Assembly: GCA_945861265.1 (NCBI GenBank)
Contig: CAMAUC010000007.1
Coordinates: 1-64,000, forward strand
From: Rhizobium sp. Q54
GTDB lineage: Bacteria; Pseudomonadota; Alphaproteobacteria; Rhizobiales; Xanthobacteraceae
Length of the DNA stretch: 64,000 nt
Reading direction: 5' to 3'
Within the stretch, counting starts at the first letter, position 1, and each line of letters opens with the position of its first letter. The translations under genes and the position numbers were made by a program. This document shows positions 44,800-54,218 of this stretch, in pieces. The notes beneath the pieces were generated by a model. The model had not been told where the DNA came from. It ran no database searches and worked only from the letters and a program-made list of their open reading frames with translations.

Positions 44800-45683
44800 C
44801 CACGATCTCGCTCGACCAACTCAATGCCCTTAGCAAAGCCGACTTCACGGCGGCGCTGGGCGACATCTTCGAGCATTCGCCCTGGGTCGCTGAGGCGACC
44901 GCCGGCAAGCGGCCGTTCGCGACGTTGGCGGCGCTCCATGAGGCGATGACGGCGGCGGTGTACGCGGCGACCGATGCGGCGAAACTGGCTTTGGTAAAGG
45001 CGCATCCCGATCTTGCCGGCAAGGCGGCGCGCGCTGGCGCTCTGACCGCGGATTCGACCAACGAGCAGGCCAGCGTCGGCCTCGACCGCCTGAGCGAGGC
45101 GGAGTTTGCCCGCTTCACCACGCTCAACGACAGCTATCAGGCCAAATTCGGCATCCCCTTCATCGTCTGCGTCCGGCGGCATACCAAGGATTCAATCCTG
45201 AACGAATTCGAACGGCGTTTGGCGCAGGACAAAGCCGGCGCCATCGATACCGCGCTTGACGAAATTTTCCGCATCGCCGCGCTACGCCTCGACCAGCGGG
45301 TAACCGCGCCGGTTCGTCTGCCTTTGCACGGCCGTCTGTCGACGCATGTACTCGACACCCATGGCGGCCTGCCGGGCGAGAACATACCGATCGAATTGTG
45401 GGAATTGTCGCGCGACGCGCCTGCGCGTTTGTTGTTGCGCACCGTGACCAACAAAGACGGCCGTACCGACACGCCGCTTATAGCCGGACGCCCGGTGCCG
45501 ATCGGCGCCTATGAACTGCGCTTCGCGGTCGCCGGCTATTTCAAAAGCCGGGGCGCCACGTTGGCCGAGCCGCCGTTTCTCGACATCGTGCCGATCCGCT
45601 TTGCCGTTGCTGAGGCGGAAGGCCATTACCATGTGCCGCTGGTGATGACGCCGTGGAGCTACGCCACCTATCGCGGCAGTTAG
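44796..45683 (+). CDS. Fused OHCU decarboxylase / hydroxyisourate hydrolase (UraD-UraH)
   Basis: 295 residues in two domains. Residues 1-165 are 2-oxo-4-hydroxy-4-carboxy-5-ureidoimidazoline decarboxylase (H70 in KAHPDLAGK, RLSEAEFARF, FGIPFIVCVR). Residues 178-295 are transthyretin-like 5-hydroxyisourate hydrolase: H184 in LSTHVLDTHGG, R223 in DGRTD, HYHVPL and the C-terminal YRGS. The two enzymes run the last steps from 5-hydroxyisourate to S-allantoin, so with PuuD the urate-to-allantoin path is complete here. In many bacteria they are separate genes. Confidence 0.92.
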   Translation: MTTISLDQLNALSKADFTAALGDIFEHSPWVAEATAGKRPFATLAALHEAMTAAVYAATDAAKLALVKAHPDLAGKAARAGALTADSTNEQASVGLDRLSEAEFARFTTLNDSYQAKFGIPFIVCVRRHTKDSILNEFERRLAQDKAGAIDTALDEIFRIAALRLDQRVTAPVRLPLHGRLSTHVLDTHGGLPGENIPIELWELSRDAPARLLLRTVTNKDGRTDTPLIAGRPVPIGAYELRFAVAGYFKSRGATLAEPPFLDIVPIRFAVAEAEGHYHVPLVMTPWSYATYRGS

Positions 45684-45702
45684 ACACGCCGGAAAAGGAA
45701 TA

Positions 45703-45731
45703 GCCTGCGGCAGCCAACAGCTACCGCAGGC
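45703..45731. terminator. Weak hairpin between convergent genes
   Basis: An 8-bp stem gcctgcgg / ccgcaggc (45703-45710 with 45724-45731) and 13-nt loop between the UraD-UraH fusion (stop 45683) and the outer-membrane gene (stop 45746). No clear T run on plus; minus strand is followed by a T-rich stretch. Confidence 0.4.
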
Positions 45732-45745
45732 CGTATTGTCAGCGC

Positions 45746-46669
45746 TTAGAAAGCCTGGGTGATACCGAGAACCCACGAGCTTTCCACGGTGCAGCAGGTG
45801 CCTGCGCCGGCGGTCGGATCGATGCCGAACTTGTTCTTCCAGTAACGGTACGCGCCGTAGACCGACGTCATGCCGGAGCGATAGCCGGCCACCTTGCCGA
45901 CATCGAGCGCCAGCTTCGGTGAGACGAAGTATTCGGTCTTGGTGTCGAAGGCGTTCACCGACGGATTGCCAGCGCCCTTCGGGCCCTGGATGCCATACAG
46001 GGTGCTGAAGGTCAGCGGCAGCGGAACGATGGCGTCAAGCGGCTGGGTGTACATGCCCTCGAGGCGCCAGGTAGTCCTGAAGTCGGTGTCGCCGCCATTC
46101 AGCACATAGAAAGCGTTATGGCTGTATTCCTTGTAGGCTTCGACTGCCAGCGAGAACGTGCCCTTATAGGGCAACGCGAAATCGAAATTCAGACCGGCGA
46201 CCATGCTCTTCTTCGCTGGCTGAAGCGCGTTGTTCTCGGTGTTCAGGTCGGCGCCGACAATGAACGACACATTGGTGAGCGGTCCGACGGTAAAGGCTCG
46301 GGTGTTGAACAGCTGATTGAAGCCGAGCGTGCTGCGGAACAGACCATAGATTTCGGTCGCCCCCTGGCTGCCCGCGGTGCCGCCAACCGGATCGCGGCTG
46401 TCGGACTTCAGCCAATCGACGGTGAAGAAGTTGGTGCCATAGGCCCACACGTCGAAGTGGGTGAAGTTGAGAACGTTCTTGGCGGTCTGCGACACGCCCG
46501 GATCGGTGGCGGTGAAGTAATACGAATAGCCGATCGAGTTTTCGTTGACGAAGAAGAACGGCGCCGGCGCGACCGGCTTCAAGGCCTTCACCGGCATATC
46601 GGCAGCCGAAGCGGCGCCGCTTGCCGTGACCGCGAGCAGCGCGGCGAGCGAAAGAAATCTTGCGAACAT
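45746..46669 (-). CDS. Outer-membrane beta-barrel protein, possible nucleoside/purine channel
   Basis: 307 residues with a signal peptide (LSLAALLAVTASGAASA, cleaved before ADMPV). The mature chain alternates strands with aromatic girdle residues (IGYSYYFT, FDVWAYGTNFFTVDW, TWRLEGMYTQP) and ends in F, an outer-membrane targeting signal. Placed between the urate-degradation genes and a BMP-family nucleoside-type importer, it could be the outer-membrane channel for purines; resemblance to Tsx-type channels is faint, so this is inference. Confidence 0.75.
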   Translation of the reverse strand: MFARFLSLAALLAVTASGAASAADMPVKALKPVAPAPFFFVNENSIGYSYYFTATDPGVSQTAKNVLNFTHFDVWAYGTNFFTVDWLKSDSRDPVGGTAGSQGATEIYGLFRSTLGFNQLFNTRAFTVGPLTNVSFIVGADLNTENNALQPAKKSMVAGLNFDFALPYKGTFSLAVEAYKEYSHNAFYVLNGGDTDFRTTWRLEGMYTQPLDAIVPLPLTFSTLYGIQGPKGAGNPSVNAFDTKTEYFVSPKLALDVGKVAGYRSGMTSVYGAYRYWKNKFGIDPTAGAGTCCTVESSWVLGITQAF

Positions 46670-47257
46670 TTTTTATCCCCCAAATGGTGACGACCAGACA
46701 GATGCAGTCGTCACAAATCTTTCGCAGCTTTTGCGACGCGGCAAAGCCTTAAGATTCCTCCCATTTTGGGATTGTTTTTGGCGTCGGCGCTAAAAATGCG
46801 TCATTTCGACCGAAGCGGACGTTGGCGCACAGCCAACCAGAAATATTGAAACCGCCCGTGTCACCGACAGATTCAATATTTTTCCATTGAAAACAGCGGC
46901 CCCGTCTTTCACCGATCCGCTGACAAATGCCGACTATTGCTTGGGCATGGCCGATTTCGGCCAACGCCGAATCCGTTTTCGCTGTCACATTCCGGCAACG
47001 CACCTTTGGTCGTGACCCGCGATGCGGAAGAGAATTTACGCCACGCGACTCGTTCGCTAACTGCACGACATTAAAGAGTTTTTCTGGCTGGCCCGGCGCG
47101 TGGCGCGACAAGAGGCAGTGCCTGCTAATAATTCATGGCTTCAATTGGCGGGCGATTTGGCACACTATTGGCTTGTCATATTGGGGCGACATCGCTTGCG
47201 GGACAAACGTCAGGGCAAGCCTGTCAGCCGCCGTCAATCGTTTGAGGCAGCGTATCT
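46670..47257. other. 588-bp intergenic promoter region
   Basis: Divergent space between the outer-membrane gene and the BMP-type importer. Sequence is A+T-richer than its neighbours (for example 46740-46800 and 47120-47185). Small frames are present but none shows a domain. It must hold both promoters; a GAGG ribosome site is at about 47243. No riboswitch recognised, although a purine-responsive element would make sense here. Confidence 0.5.
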
Positions 47258-48847
47258 ATGGTGAATCCCGCGTCTGCCAGCAGCCCTTCCGCGCGCGAAC
47301 CGCTGCTGCAGGCGATAGGCCTCAGCAAGCGCTACGGCACCTTCCTCGCCAACGATTCGATCGATCTCGATCTTTACACCGGCGAAATCCACGCGTTCCT
47401 GGGCGAGAACGGCGCCGGCAAATCGACTTTGGTCAAGACCATGTATGGCCTGATCCAGCCGAGCGCCGGCGAATTGCGTTTTCTGGGCGAAAAGCTCGAA
47501 CTAACCGGCCCGTCGGATGCGCGCTCACGCGGCATCGCCATGGTGTTCCAGCATTTCTCGCTGTTCGACAACCTGACGGTGGCCGAGAATGTCGCGCTTG
47601 GCCTCGACGGCGTCGAAAGCTTCGCCGCCATGTCGGCGCGGCTGGCGCAGGTGTCGCGTGATTACGGCCTGCCGCTCGATCCCAACCGCGAAGTGTGGCG
47701 GCTGTCGGTCGGCGAACGCCAGCGCATCGAGATCGTGCGCGCGTTGATGCAGAATCCGAAGCTCTTGATCCTCGACGAGCCGACCGCGGTGCTCACCCCG
47801 CAGGAGGCCGACCAGCTGTTCACCGTTTTGTTCCGGCTCAAAAGCGAGGGCCGCGCGCTTTTGTACATCAGCCACAAGCTGGATGAGGTGAAGCGGCTGT
47901 GCGACACCGCCACCATCCTGCGCGGCGGCAAGAAGATATCGACCTGCGATCCGCGCCAGGAAACCGCCGCATCGCTGGCGCGCATGATGGTCGGCGCCGA
48001 GATCGGCGAGGTGAAGGCCACCAGTGCCCGCGCGACCACAGTGCCGCGCCTGCTGATCAACGATTTGTCGCTTGAGCCGGACGATCCGCACGGCGTCTAT
48101 CTCAAAGGCATTTCAGTAGAGGTCAAAGGCGGCGAAATCCTCGGCATCGCCGGCGTTGCCGGCAACGGCCAGGATGAATTGTTCTCGGCGCTGTCGGGTG
48201 AGCGCCAGGCGCCCAAGGATGACAACGTCATCATCGACGGCCATGCCGCCGGCCACCTCTCGGTCACCGACCGGCGCAAGCTGGGCGCTGCCTTCGTGCC
48301 GGAGGAGCGCCTCGGCCACGGCACCGCGCCGCGCATGAAGCTGTCGGAGAATGCGCTGCTGACCGGACATGCCGCCAGCGACATGGTGCATCACGGTTTC
48401 GTCGACAAGCCGAAGACACTGGAGACGGTCGACAAGACCACAAAGACCTTCGACGTGCGCAAGGCCAAGCGCGACCCGGAGGCGGCCAGCCTGTCCGGCG
48501 GCAACTTGCAGAAGTTCATCGTCGGCCGCGAAATCCTGCGCGAGCCCGGCGTGCTGATCGTCAGCCAGCCGACCTGGGGCGTCGATGCCGGCGCCGCCGC
48601 TGTGATCCGTCAGGCGCTGCTCGATCTGTCCGGGCGCGGCAGCGCGGTACTGGTGATCAGCCAGGACCTCGACGAACTGGCCGAAATCGCCGACCGCATC
48701 GCCGTGATGTTTCATGGCCATCTGTCGGAGCCGATCGCCGCCGCCGACGCGACGCGCGAGAAGCTCGGCCTGCTGATGGGCGGCGCTTCGCCCGCGCAGG
48801 CGGAAGCCGGCGTAAGTAAGGAGGCGGTCCATGCAATTGGTGCTTGA
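47258..48847 (+). CDS. ABC transporter ATP-binding protein, double-NBD type of the BMP (nucleoside) importers
   Basis: 529 residues with two ATPase domains. First: Walker A GENGAGKST at 49-57, signature LSVGERQR, Walker B LLILDEPTAV. Second: a degenerate P-loop (GVAGNGQDELF) and signature LSGGNLQK, as usual in sugar/nucleoside-type importers (CUT2-like). Partners are two permeases and a BMP-family binding protein. Overlaps the next gene by 17 bp. Family imports nucleosides or nucleobases. Confidence 0.92.
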   Translation: MVNPASASSPSAREPLLQAIGLSKRYGTFLANDSIDLDLYTGEIHAFLGENGAGKSTLVKTMYGLIQPSAGELRFLGEKLELTGPSDARSRGIAMVFQHFSLFDNLTVAENVALGLDGVESFAAMSARLAQVSRDYGLPLDPNREVWRLSVGERQRIEIVRALMQNPKLLILDEPTAVLTPQEADQLFTVLFRLKSEGRALLYISHKLDEVKRLCDTATILRGGKKISTCDPRQETAASLARMMVGAEIGEVKATSARATTVPRLLINDLSLEPDDPHGVYLKGISVEVKGGEILGIAGVAGNGQDELFSALSGERQAPKDDNVIIDGHAAGHLSVTDRRKLGAAFVPEERLGHGTAPRMKLSENALLTGHAASDMVHHGFVDKPKTLETVDKTTKTFDVRKAKRDPEAASLSGGNLQKFIVGREILREPGVLIVSQPTWGVDAGAAAVIRQALLDLSGRGSAVLVISQDLDELAEIADRIAVMFHGHLSEPIAAADATREKLGLLMGGASPAQAEAGVSKEAVHAIGA

Positions 48848-49922
48848 GAAACGCGCCGAGCGCTCGACCAAAATCGCCATCCTGTCGCCACTGCTGGCGA
48901 TCGCGCTGACTTTGGTGACGATGTCGATCCTGTTCGCCATTCTCGGCAAGAATCCGGTCGCGGCGCTGATCGTCTATTTCGTCGAGCCGCTGACCGACTC
49001 GTTCACGCTGATGGAAATCGCCGTCAAGGCGACACCGCTGGTGATGATCGCGATCGGCCTGTCGCTTTGCTATCTCGCCAATGTCTGGAATATCGGCGCC
49101 GAAGGCCAGTTCATCATGGGTGCCGTATGCGGCAGTTGGCTCGCTGTCGTCACCAACGGCACCGGCGCCGGGCCCTGGGTGCTGCCGGCGATGCTGGTGA
49201 TGGGCGCGGCCGGCGGCGCACTGTGGGCGCTGATCCCGGCTTTATGCAAAGTGAAATTCGGCGCTAACGAAATTCTTACGTCGCTCATGTTGGTCTATGT
49301 CGCCGACCTGATCATGGACTATCTGGTGCGCGGGCCGTGGCGCGACCCCAAGGGCATGAACTTCCCGACCACCGCCTCGTTCGACCCCGTCGCCACGGTG
49401 CCTGCCTTGTTCGAGACCGGCCGCATCCACTGGGGGGCGCTGGCGGCCTTGATCGTCGTGGCGCTGGCCACCGTGATGTTAGGTCGCACCATCAAGGGTT
49501 TTGAAATTCGCGTGGTCGGCGCGGCGCCACGCGCGGCGCGTTTCGCCGGCTTCAGCTCGAGCCGGCTGGTGCTGTTCACCTTCGCGGTGTCCGGCGCGCT
49601 CGCGGGATTAGCCGGCATCATCGAAGTCGCCGGCCCGGTCGGCGTTTTGCAGCCGGGCATTTCGCCGGGCTACGGATTTACCGCCATCATCGTCGCCTTT
49701 CTCGGCCGCCTGAATCCGGTCGGCATCCTGATCGCCGGGTTGTTTCTCGCGCTCACCTTCATCGGCGGCGAAGGCGCGCAGATCTCGATGAAGATCCCGC
49801 TCGATCTCACCAAGGTATTCCAGGGCATTTTGCTGTTCTACGTATTGGCCTGCGATTCCCTGATCCTCTATCGCATCCGATTGATCGCCACGCAGAAAAA
49901 GGCATCGCATGGGACTGCTTGA
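48831..49922 (+). CDS. ABC transporter permease, BMP-type (1)
   Basis: 363-residue inner-membrane permease with about ten segments. The AAGGAGG ribosome site lies inside the end of the preceding ATPase gene. Family segments LANVWNIGAEGQF and IAGLFLALTFIGGEGAQ are typical of the guanosine/purine-type importers. Overlaps the next permease by 14 bp. Confidence 0.9.
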   Translation: MQLVLEKRAERSTKIAILSPLLAIALTLVTMSILFAILGKNPVAALIVYFVEPLTDSFTLMEIAVKATPLVMIAIGLSLCYLANVWNIGAEGQFIMGAVCGSWLAVVTNGTGAGPWVLPAMLVMGAAGGALWALIPALCKVKFGANEILTSLMLVYVADLIMDYLVRGPWRDPKGMNFPTTASFDPVATVPALFETGRIHWGALAALIVVALATVMLGRTIKGFEIRVVGAAPRAARFAGFSSSRLVLFTFAVSGALAGLAGIIEVAGPVGVLQPGISPGYGFTAIIVAFLGRLNPVGILIAGLFLALTFIGGEGAQISMKIPLDLTKVFQGILLFYVLACDSLILYRIRLIATQKKASHGTA

Positions 49923-50829
49923 AGCCATCATCATTTCGGTGATCGCCGCCTCGACGCCGCTGTTGCTGGCGGCGGCTGGCGAACTCGTCGTCGAACGCTC
50001 GGGCGTGCTCAATCTCGGCAGCGAGGGCATGATGATCATGGGCGCAGCCTGCGGCTTTGCCGGCGCCTGGCTCACCGGCTCGACCTTCATCGGCGCGCTG
50101 TTCGGCATCGCCGCCGGCTGCGCGTTGTCGCTGGTGTTCGCGACGCTGACGCTCGGCCTTGCGGTCAATCAGGTGGCGGCGGGACTGGCGCTGACCATTC
50201 TCGGCGTCGGCCTGTCCGGCCTGATCGGCGCCGGCTTCGTCGGCGAGAAGATTGTCCCGGCGCCGCATCTCTATCTGCCGGTGCTGACCGACCTGCCGGT
50301 GGTCGGCAAGATTCTGTTCGGCCAGGACGGCTTTGTCTATTTTTCGGTCGCGCTGGTGGCGGCGATCTGGTGGTTTCTCTACCACACCCGCGCCGGACTG
50401 GTGCTGCGCGCGGTCGGCGACAGCCACACCTCGGCGCATGCGCTCGGTTATCCGGTCTTGAAAATCCGCCTGCTCGCCGTGCTGTTCGGCGGCGGCTGCG
50501 CCGGACTCGGCGGCGCGTTCCTGCCGCTCGCCTATACGCCGTTCTTCATTCCCGGCATGACCGCCGGCCGCGGCTGGATCGCGCTGGCCTTGGTCGTGTT
50601 CTCCTCATGGATGCCGGGACGGCTGGCCGCCGGCGCGTACCTCTTCGGCGCGGTGACCATCCTCCAACTGCATGCGCAGGCCTTCGGCCTCGGCATCCCA
50701 TCGCAATTGATGACGGCGCTGCCTTATCTCGCGACCGTTATCGTACTTGTTCTGATTTCGCGCGCGCGCGGCAGCGCCGGATCGGTGGCGCCCGCCTCAC
50801 TCGGTATCGTGTTCGTTCCCGATCGCTAA
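49909..50829 (+). CDS. ABC transporter permease, BMP-type (2)
   Basis: 306-residue permease, second half of the channel. Contains the family motif GVLNLGSEGMMIMGAACGF and further segments LALTILGVGLSGLIGAGF and AVGDSHTSAHALGYPV. Followed after 36 bp by the binding protein. Confidence 0.9.
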   Translation: MGLLEAIIISVIAASTPLLLAAAGELVVERSGVLNLGSEGMMIMGAACGFAGAWLTGSTFIGALFGIAAGCALSLVFATLTLGLAVNQVAAGLALTILGVGLSGLIGAGFVGEKIVPAPHLYLPVLTDLPVVGKILFGQDGFVYFSVALVAAIWWFLYHTRAGLVLRAVGDSHTSAHALGYPVLKIRLLAVLFGGGCAGLGGAFLPLAYTPFFIPGMTAGRGWIALALVVFSSWMPGRLAAGAYLFGAVTILQLHAQAFGLGIPSQLMTALPYLATVIVLVLISRARGSAGSVAPASLGIVFVPDR

Positions 50830-50865
50830 TCTTCCCCCCTCGTTCTGATAAACGGAGTTGAAACG

Positions 50866-51945
50866 ATGAAAAAACTGATGATGACCGCCGCGGCCGCCGC
50901 CGTGGCTATTGTGGCGACCGGCTTTAGCGCCACAGCCGCTGAAAAGCTGAAAGTCGGCTTTATCTATCTCGGCCCGGTCGGCGATCTCGGCTGGACCTAC
51001 ATGCACGAGGTCGGCCGCCAGGCGCTGGTCAAGGAACTGGGCGACAAAATCGAGACAACCTATCTCGAGAATGTCAGCGAAGGTCCGGATAGCGAGCGCT
51101 CGATTGAGCAGCTCGCGCGCACCGGCCACCAGCTGATCTTCACGACTTCGTTCGGCTACATGGACCCGACGCTCAAGGTCGCCAAGAAATATCCGAAGAT
51201 CAAGTTCGAGCACGCCACCGGGTTCAAGAGCGCGCCGAACATGGGCACCTATTCGGGCCGCTTCTACGAAGGCCGCTATATCCAGGGCGTGATCGCCGGC
51301 AAAATGTCGAAGAAAGGCGTGCTCGGCTACATCGCCTCGTTCCCGATTCCGGAAGTCATCTCCGGCATCAATGCGACGATCCTCGGCGCGCAGACGGTCA
51401 ATCCTGACATCAAATTGAAAGTCATCTGGGTCAACACCTGGTTCGACCCGGGCAAGGAAGCCGACGCCGCCAAGGCGCTGGCCGACCAGGGCGCCGACGT
51501 GATCATGCAGCACACCGACTCGCCGGCGGCGATGCAGGTTGCCGCGCAGCGCGGCATCTACGCCTTCGGCCAGGACTCGGACATGATCAAGTTCGGTCCG
51601 AAGACCCAGCTCACCGCGATCGTCAACAACTGGGGCCCGTATTATATCCGCGCCACCAAGGCCGCGCTCGACGGCTCGTGGAAGGCCGGCGACACCTGGG
51701 ACGGTCTGAAAGAGAAGATGGTGCTGATGGCGCCCTACACCAACATGCCCGACGACGTGAAAGCGCTGGCGCAGAAGACCGAAGCTGCGATCGTTGGCGG
51801 CACGCTGCATCCGTTCAAATGTCCGGTGCTCGGACAGGACGGCAAGGCCGTGGAATGCAAAGGCGGGGCGAACCTCGATCCGGGCCAGATCCTCGGCATG
51901 AACTTCTACGTCAAGGGCGTCGACGACAAGATCCCGGGGAAGTAA
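50866..51945 (+). CDS. BMP-family ABC substrate-binding protein
   Basis: 359-residue periplasmic or lipid-free receptor. Signal peptide (MKKLMMTAAAAAVAIVATGF, cleaved near TAAE), then the BMP/PnrA fold: KVGFIYLGPVGDLGWTYMHE and DVIMQHTDSPAAMQVAAQRG. BMP receptors bind purine or pyrimidine nucleosides and nucleobases. Placed last in its operon and next to deaminase and xanthine dehydrogenase genes, so guanine, xanthine or their nucleosides are probable ligands, by inference. No lipobox cysteine. Confidence 0.9.
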   Translation: MKKLMMTAAAAAVAIVATGFSATAAEKLKVGFIYLGPVGDLGWTYMHEVGRQALVKELGDKIETTYLENVSEGPDSERSIEQLARTGHQLIFTTSFGYMDPTLKVAKKYPKIKFEHATGFKSAPNMGTYSGRFYEGRYIQGVIAGKMSKKGVLGYIASFPIPEVISGINATILGAQTVNPDIKLKVIWVNTWFDPGKEADAAKALADQGADVIMQHTDSPAAMQVAAQRGIYAFGQDSDMIKFGPKTQLTAIVNNWGPYYIRATKAALDGSWKAGDTWDGLKEKMVLMAPYTNMPDDVKALAQKTEAAIVGGTLHPFKCPVLGQDGKAVECKGGANLDPGQILGMNFYVKGVDDKIPGK

Positions 51946-51999
51946 TGGGAAATGCGCGGGGGGCTGGCGACGCGCCTCCCGCGCTCCTTCTCAATGCAC

Positions 52000-53337
52000 T
52001 TATGCTTGAAGTTTTCGCGCCGCTGCCTGATGGCGGCGCATGAGACCCGCGATATCGAGCCCGGGAATAGCGCCGTCTTGAACCGTCCACTTGCCATTCA
52101 CCATGACCCGGTCGGCGCGATGCGCGCCGCACAGCACCAAAGCCGCGAGCGGATCGCCGTGACCGGAAAACCGCAATTCGTCGAGCTTGAACAGCGCCAG
52201 GTCGGCGCGCTTGCCGACGGCCATTTCGCCCAGCTCAGGACGGCCGACGCAAGCAGCGGACCCCTTGGTCGCCCAGCGCAAAGCGTCCTTGTGACTGACC
52301 TTGAGCACGCCATAGCGTCCGCGTTGCAACAGAAATGCCGCGCGCACTTCCTGCATCAGATTGGATTCATCGTTCGAGGCCGAGCCATCGACGCCAAGAC
52401 CGATCGACACGCCGGCGGCTTCGAGATCGCACACCGGGCAAGCGCCGGAGCCGAGCGTCTGATTGCTGCAGGCACAATGCGAAATGCTGACGCCGCCTTT
52501 GGCGAGCCGCGGCATTTCATCGGCGCTGAAATGCACGCCGTGCGCCAGCCAGGTGCGGCTGTTGAGCCAGCCGCAGTCTTCCAGATAATCGAGCGGCCGC
52601 ACGCCATAAAGCTGCTCGCAGAATTTGTTTTCGTCCTCGGTCTCGGCCAGATGCGTGTGCAGGCGGACATCGAGCTTGGCGGCAAGCGCCGCGGTGGATT
52701 TCATCAGCGACGTCGTCACGGAAAACGGCGAACACGGCGCCAGCGCGATCTGCGTCATCGCCGCATCGCCGCGCTCGTGATAGCGGTCGACCAGCCTTTG
52801 ACTGTCGGCGAGGATGGTATCCTCGTCTTGCACGACCGAATCCGGCGGCAGGCCGCCATCGCGTTCGGACAGGTTCATCGAGCCGCGCGTCAGCAAAGTA
52901 CGGATGCCGAGACGTTTTGCCGCCGCGATCTCGATATCGATGCCGTCTTCAAGTCCTTTCGGAAAGACGTAATGATGGTCGGTGGTCGTGGTGCAGCCGG
53001 ACAGCATCAGTTCGGCCATCGCCACCGTGACGGCGGCGTCGAGCGCGTCCGGCGTCATCCTGGCCCAGATCGGGTAGAGCGCCTTGAGCCAGGGAAACAG
53101 TTCGCGGTCGAGCGCGGCTGGCACGGCTCTTGTAAGCGTCTGATAGAAGTGATGATGGGTATTGATCAGGCCGGGAATGACGACATGGTCGCGCGCCTCG
53201 AAGGGCGCGGCGGCGATCGCAGGCGCTTTGCCCTTCGGCACAAGCTCGACAATCGCGCCATCGGCGACCACAATGCCGCGCTCGGCGCCGTCGGCCAGAA
53301 TGGCCATCGGGTCCTTGATCCAGATCGATTCAGTCAT
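52000..53337 (-). CDS. 8-oxoguanine/guanine-deaminase-type amidohydrolase
   Basis: 445-residue metal-dependent deaminase of the ATZ/TRZ class. HxH-like motif NTHHHFYQTLTRAVP (metal site), further ligands HTHLAET and the aspartate in LGVDGSASND are in place. The stretch with CACSNQTLGSG and WLAHGVHFSADEM matches 8-oxoguanine deaminases. It would turn guanine or 8-oxoguanine to xanthine or urate. ATG at 53337 has a good AAGAGG; the ATG two codons earlier is too close to it. Divergent from the xanthine dehydrogenase operon. Confidence 0.85.
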   Translation of the reverse strand: MTESIWIKDPMAILADGAERGIVVADGAIVELVPKGKAPAIAAAPFEARDHVVIPGLINTHHHFYQTLTRAVPAALDRELFPWLKALYPIWARMTPDALDAAVTVAMAELMLSGCTTTTDHHYVFPKGLEDGIDIEIAAAKRLGIRTLLTRGSMNLSERDGGLPPDSVVQDEDTILADSQRLVDRYHERGDAAMTQIALAPCSPFSVTTSLMKSTAALAAKLDVRLHTHLAETEDENKFCEQLYGVRPLDYLEDCGWLNSRTWLAHGVHFSADEMPRLAKGGVSISHCACSNQTLGSGACPVCDLEAAGVSIGLGVDGSASNDESNLMQEVRAAFLLQRGRYGVLKVSHKDALRWATKGSAACVGRPELGEMAVGKRADLALFKLDELRFSGHGDPLAALVLCGAHRADRVMVNGKWTVQDGAIPGLDIAGLMRRHQAAARKLQA

Positions 53338-53399
53338 CGTCATCCTCTTGCTCTCCGACAAGACTATAGTGCCTTGCAAGCACAGGGCCAGAGCGCGTC

Positions 53400-54218
53400 A
53401 TGGATCTGAACACGATCAAACAGGTGATGCGGCCGAAGGCGCGCGGCGAGCTGACCGGCTGGCGCGAAGGCGACGCCTTTCTTGCCGGCGGCACCTGGCT
53501 GTTTTCCGAGCCGCAACCGAAGCTGACGCGACTCGTCGATTTATCGACATTGGGCTGGCAGCCGCTGACGGCCGGCGTGAAGGGTCTGGAAATCGCCGCC
53601 ACCTGCACCGTCGCGCAACTGGATGCGCTGACGCCGCCGGTGGAATGGACCGCCGCGCCCTTGATCGGCCAGTGCTGCCGCGCCTTTCTGGCTTCGTTCA
53701 AGATCTGGAATACGGCCACCGTCGGCGGCAATATCTGCATGTCGCTGCCCGCGGGGCCGATGATTTCGTTGACTGCCGCGCTCGACGGCGAACTGTTGAT
53801 CTGGACCTCGGACGGTAGCGAGCGGCGGGTTGCCGTCGCCGATTTCGTCAAAGGCCCGCTCGACAACGATCTGAAGCCGGGCGAAGTCGTGCGCAGCATT
53901 TTCCTGCCCGCCGCCGCGTTGACCGCGCGCACAGCGTTCCGGCAAGTGTCGCTCGCCAATCACGGCCGCTCCGGCGCGCTGGTGATCGGTACGCTCAGCG
54001 GCAACGGCGCCTTCGCGCTGACCATCACTGCCTCGACGCCGCGCCCGGTCAAACTTGAATTCGCCACCCTCCCCTCGCTTGAATTATTGCATGCGCGTAT
54101 CGAAGCGTCGGTCGACGCCTGGTACGACGACATTCACGGTCTGCCGGCGTGGCGGCGGCACATGACACTACATTTCGCGCAAGAAATTCTCGGCGAACTC
54201 GGCGAGGGCGCGCGATGA
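53400..54218 (+). CDS. Xanthine dehydrogenase-type FAD-binding subunit
   Basis: 272-residue CO_deh_flav-type subunit passing electrons between Fe-S centres and acceptor. FAD motifs FLAGGTWL (near 28) and TVGGNICMSLPAGP (near 114) are clear, followed by the CO_dh_flavin C-terminal segment. Its stop overlaps the start of the Fe-S/Mo gene as ATGA. This split layout (FAD separate, Fe-S and Mo fused) is less usual. Confidence 0.88.
   Translation: MDLNTIKQVMRPKARGELTGWREGDAFLAGGTWLFSEPQPKLTRLVDLSTLGWQPLTAGVKGLEIAATCTVAQLDALTPPVEWTAAPLIGQCCRAFLASFKIWNTATVGGNICMSLPAGPMISLTAALDGELLIWTSDGSERRVAVADFVKGPLDNDLKPGEVVRSIFLPAAALTARTAFRQVSLANHGRSGALVIGTLSGNGAFALTITASTPRPVKLEFATLPSLELLHARIEASVDAWYDDIHGLPAWRRHMTLHFAQEILGELGEGAR

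Noticed and set aside
46927-47661. A frame across the importer promoter and into the ATPase gene
   Set aside because: Out of phase with the real ATPase (two complete nucleotide-binding domains) and Arg-rich.
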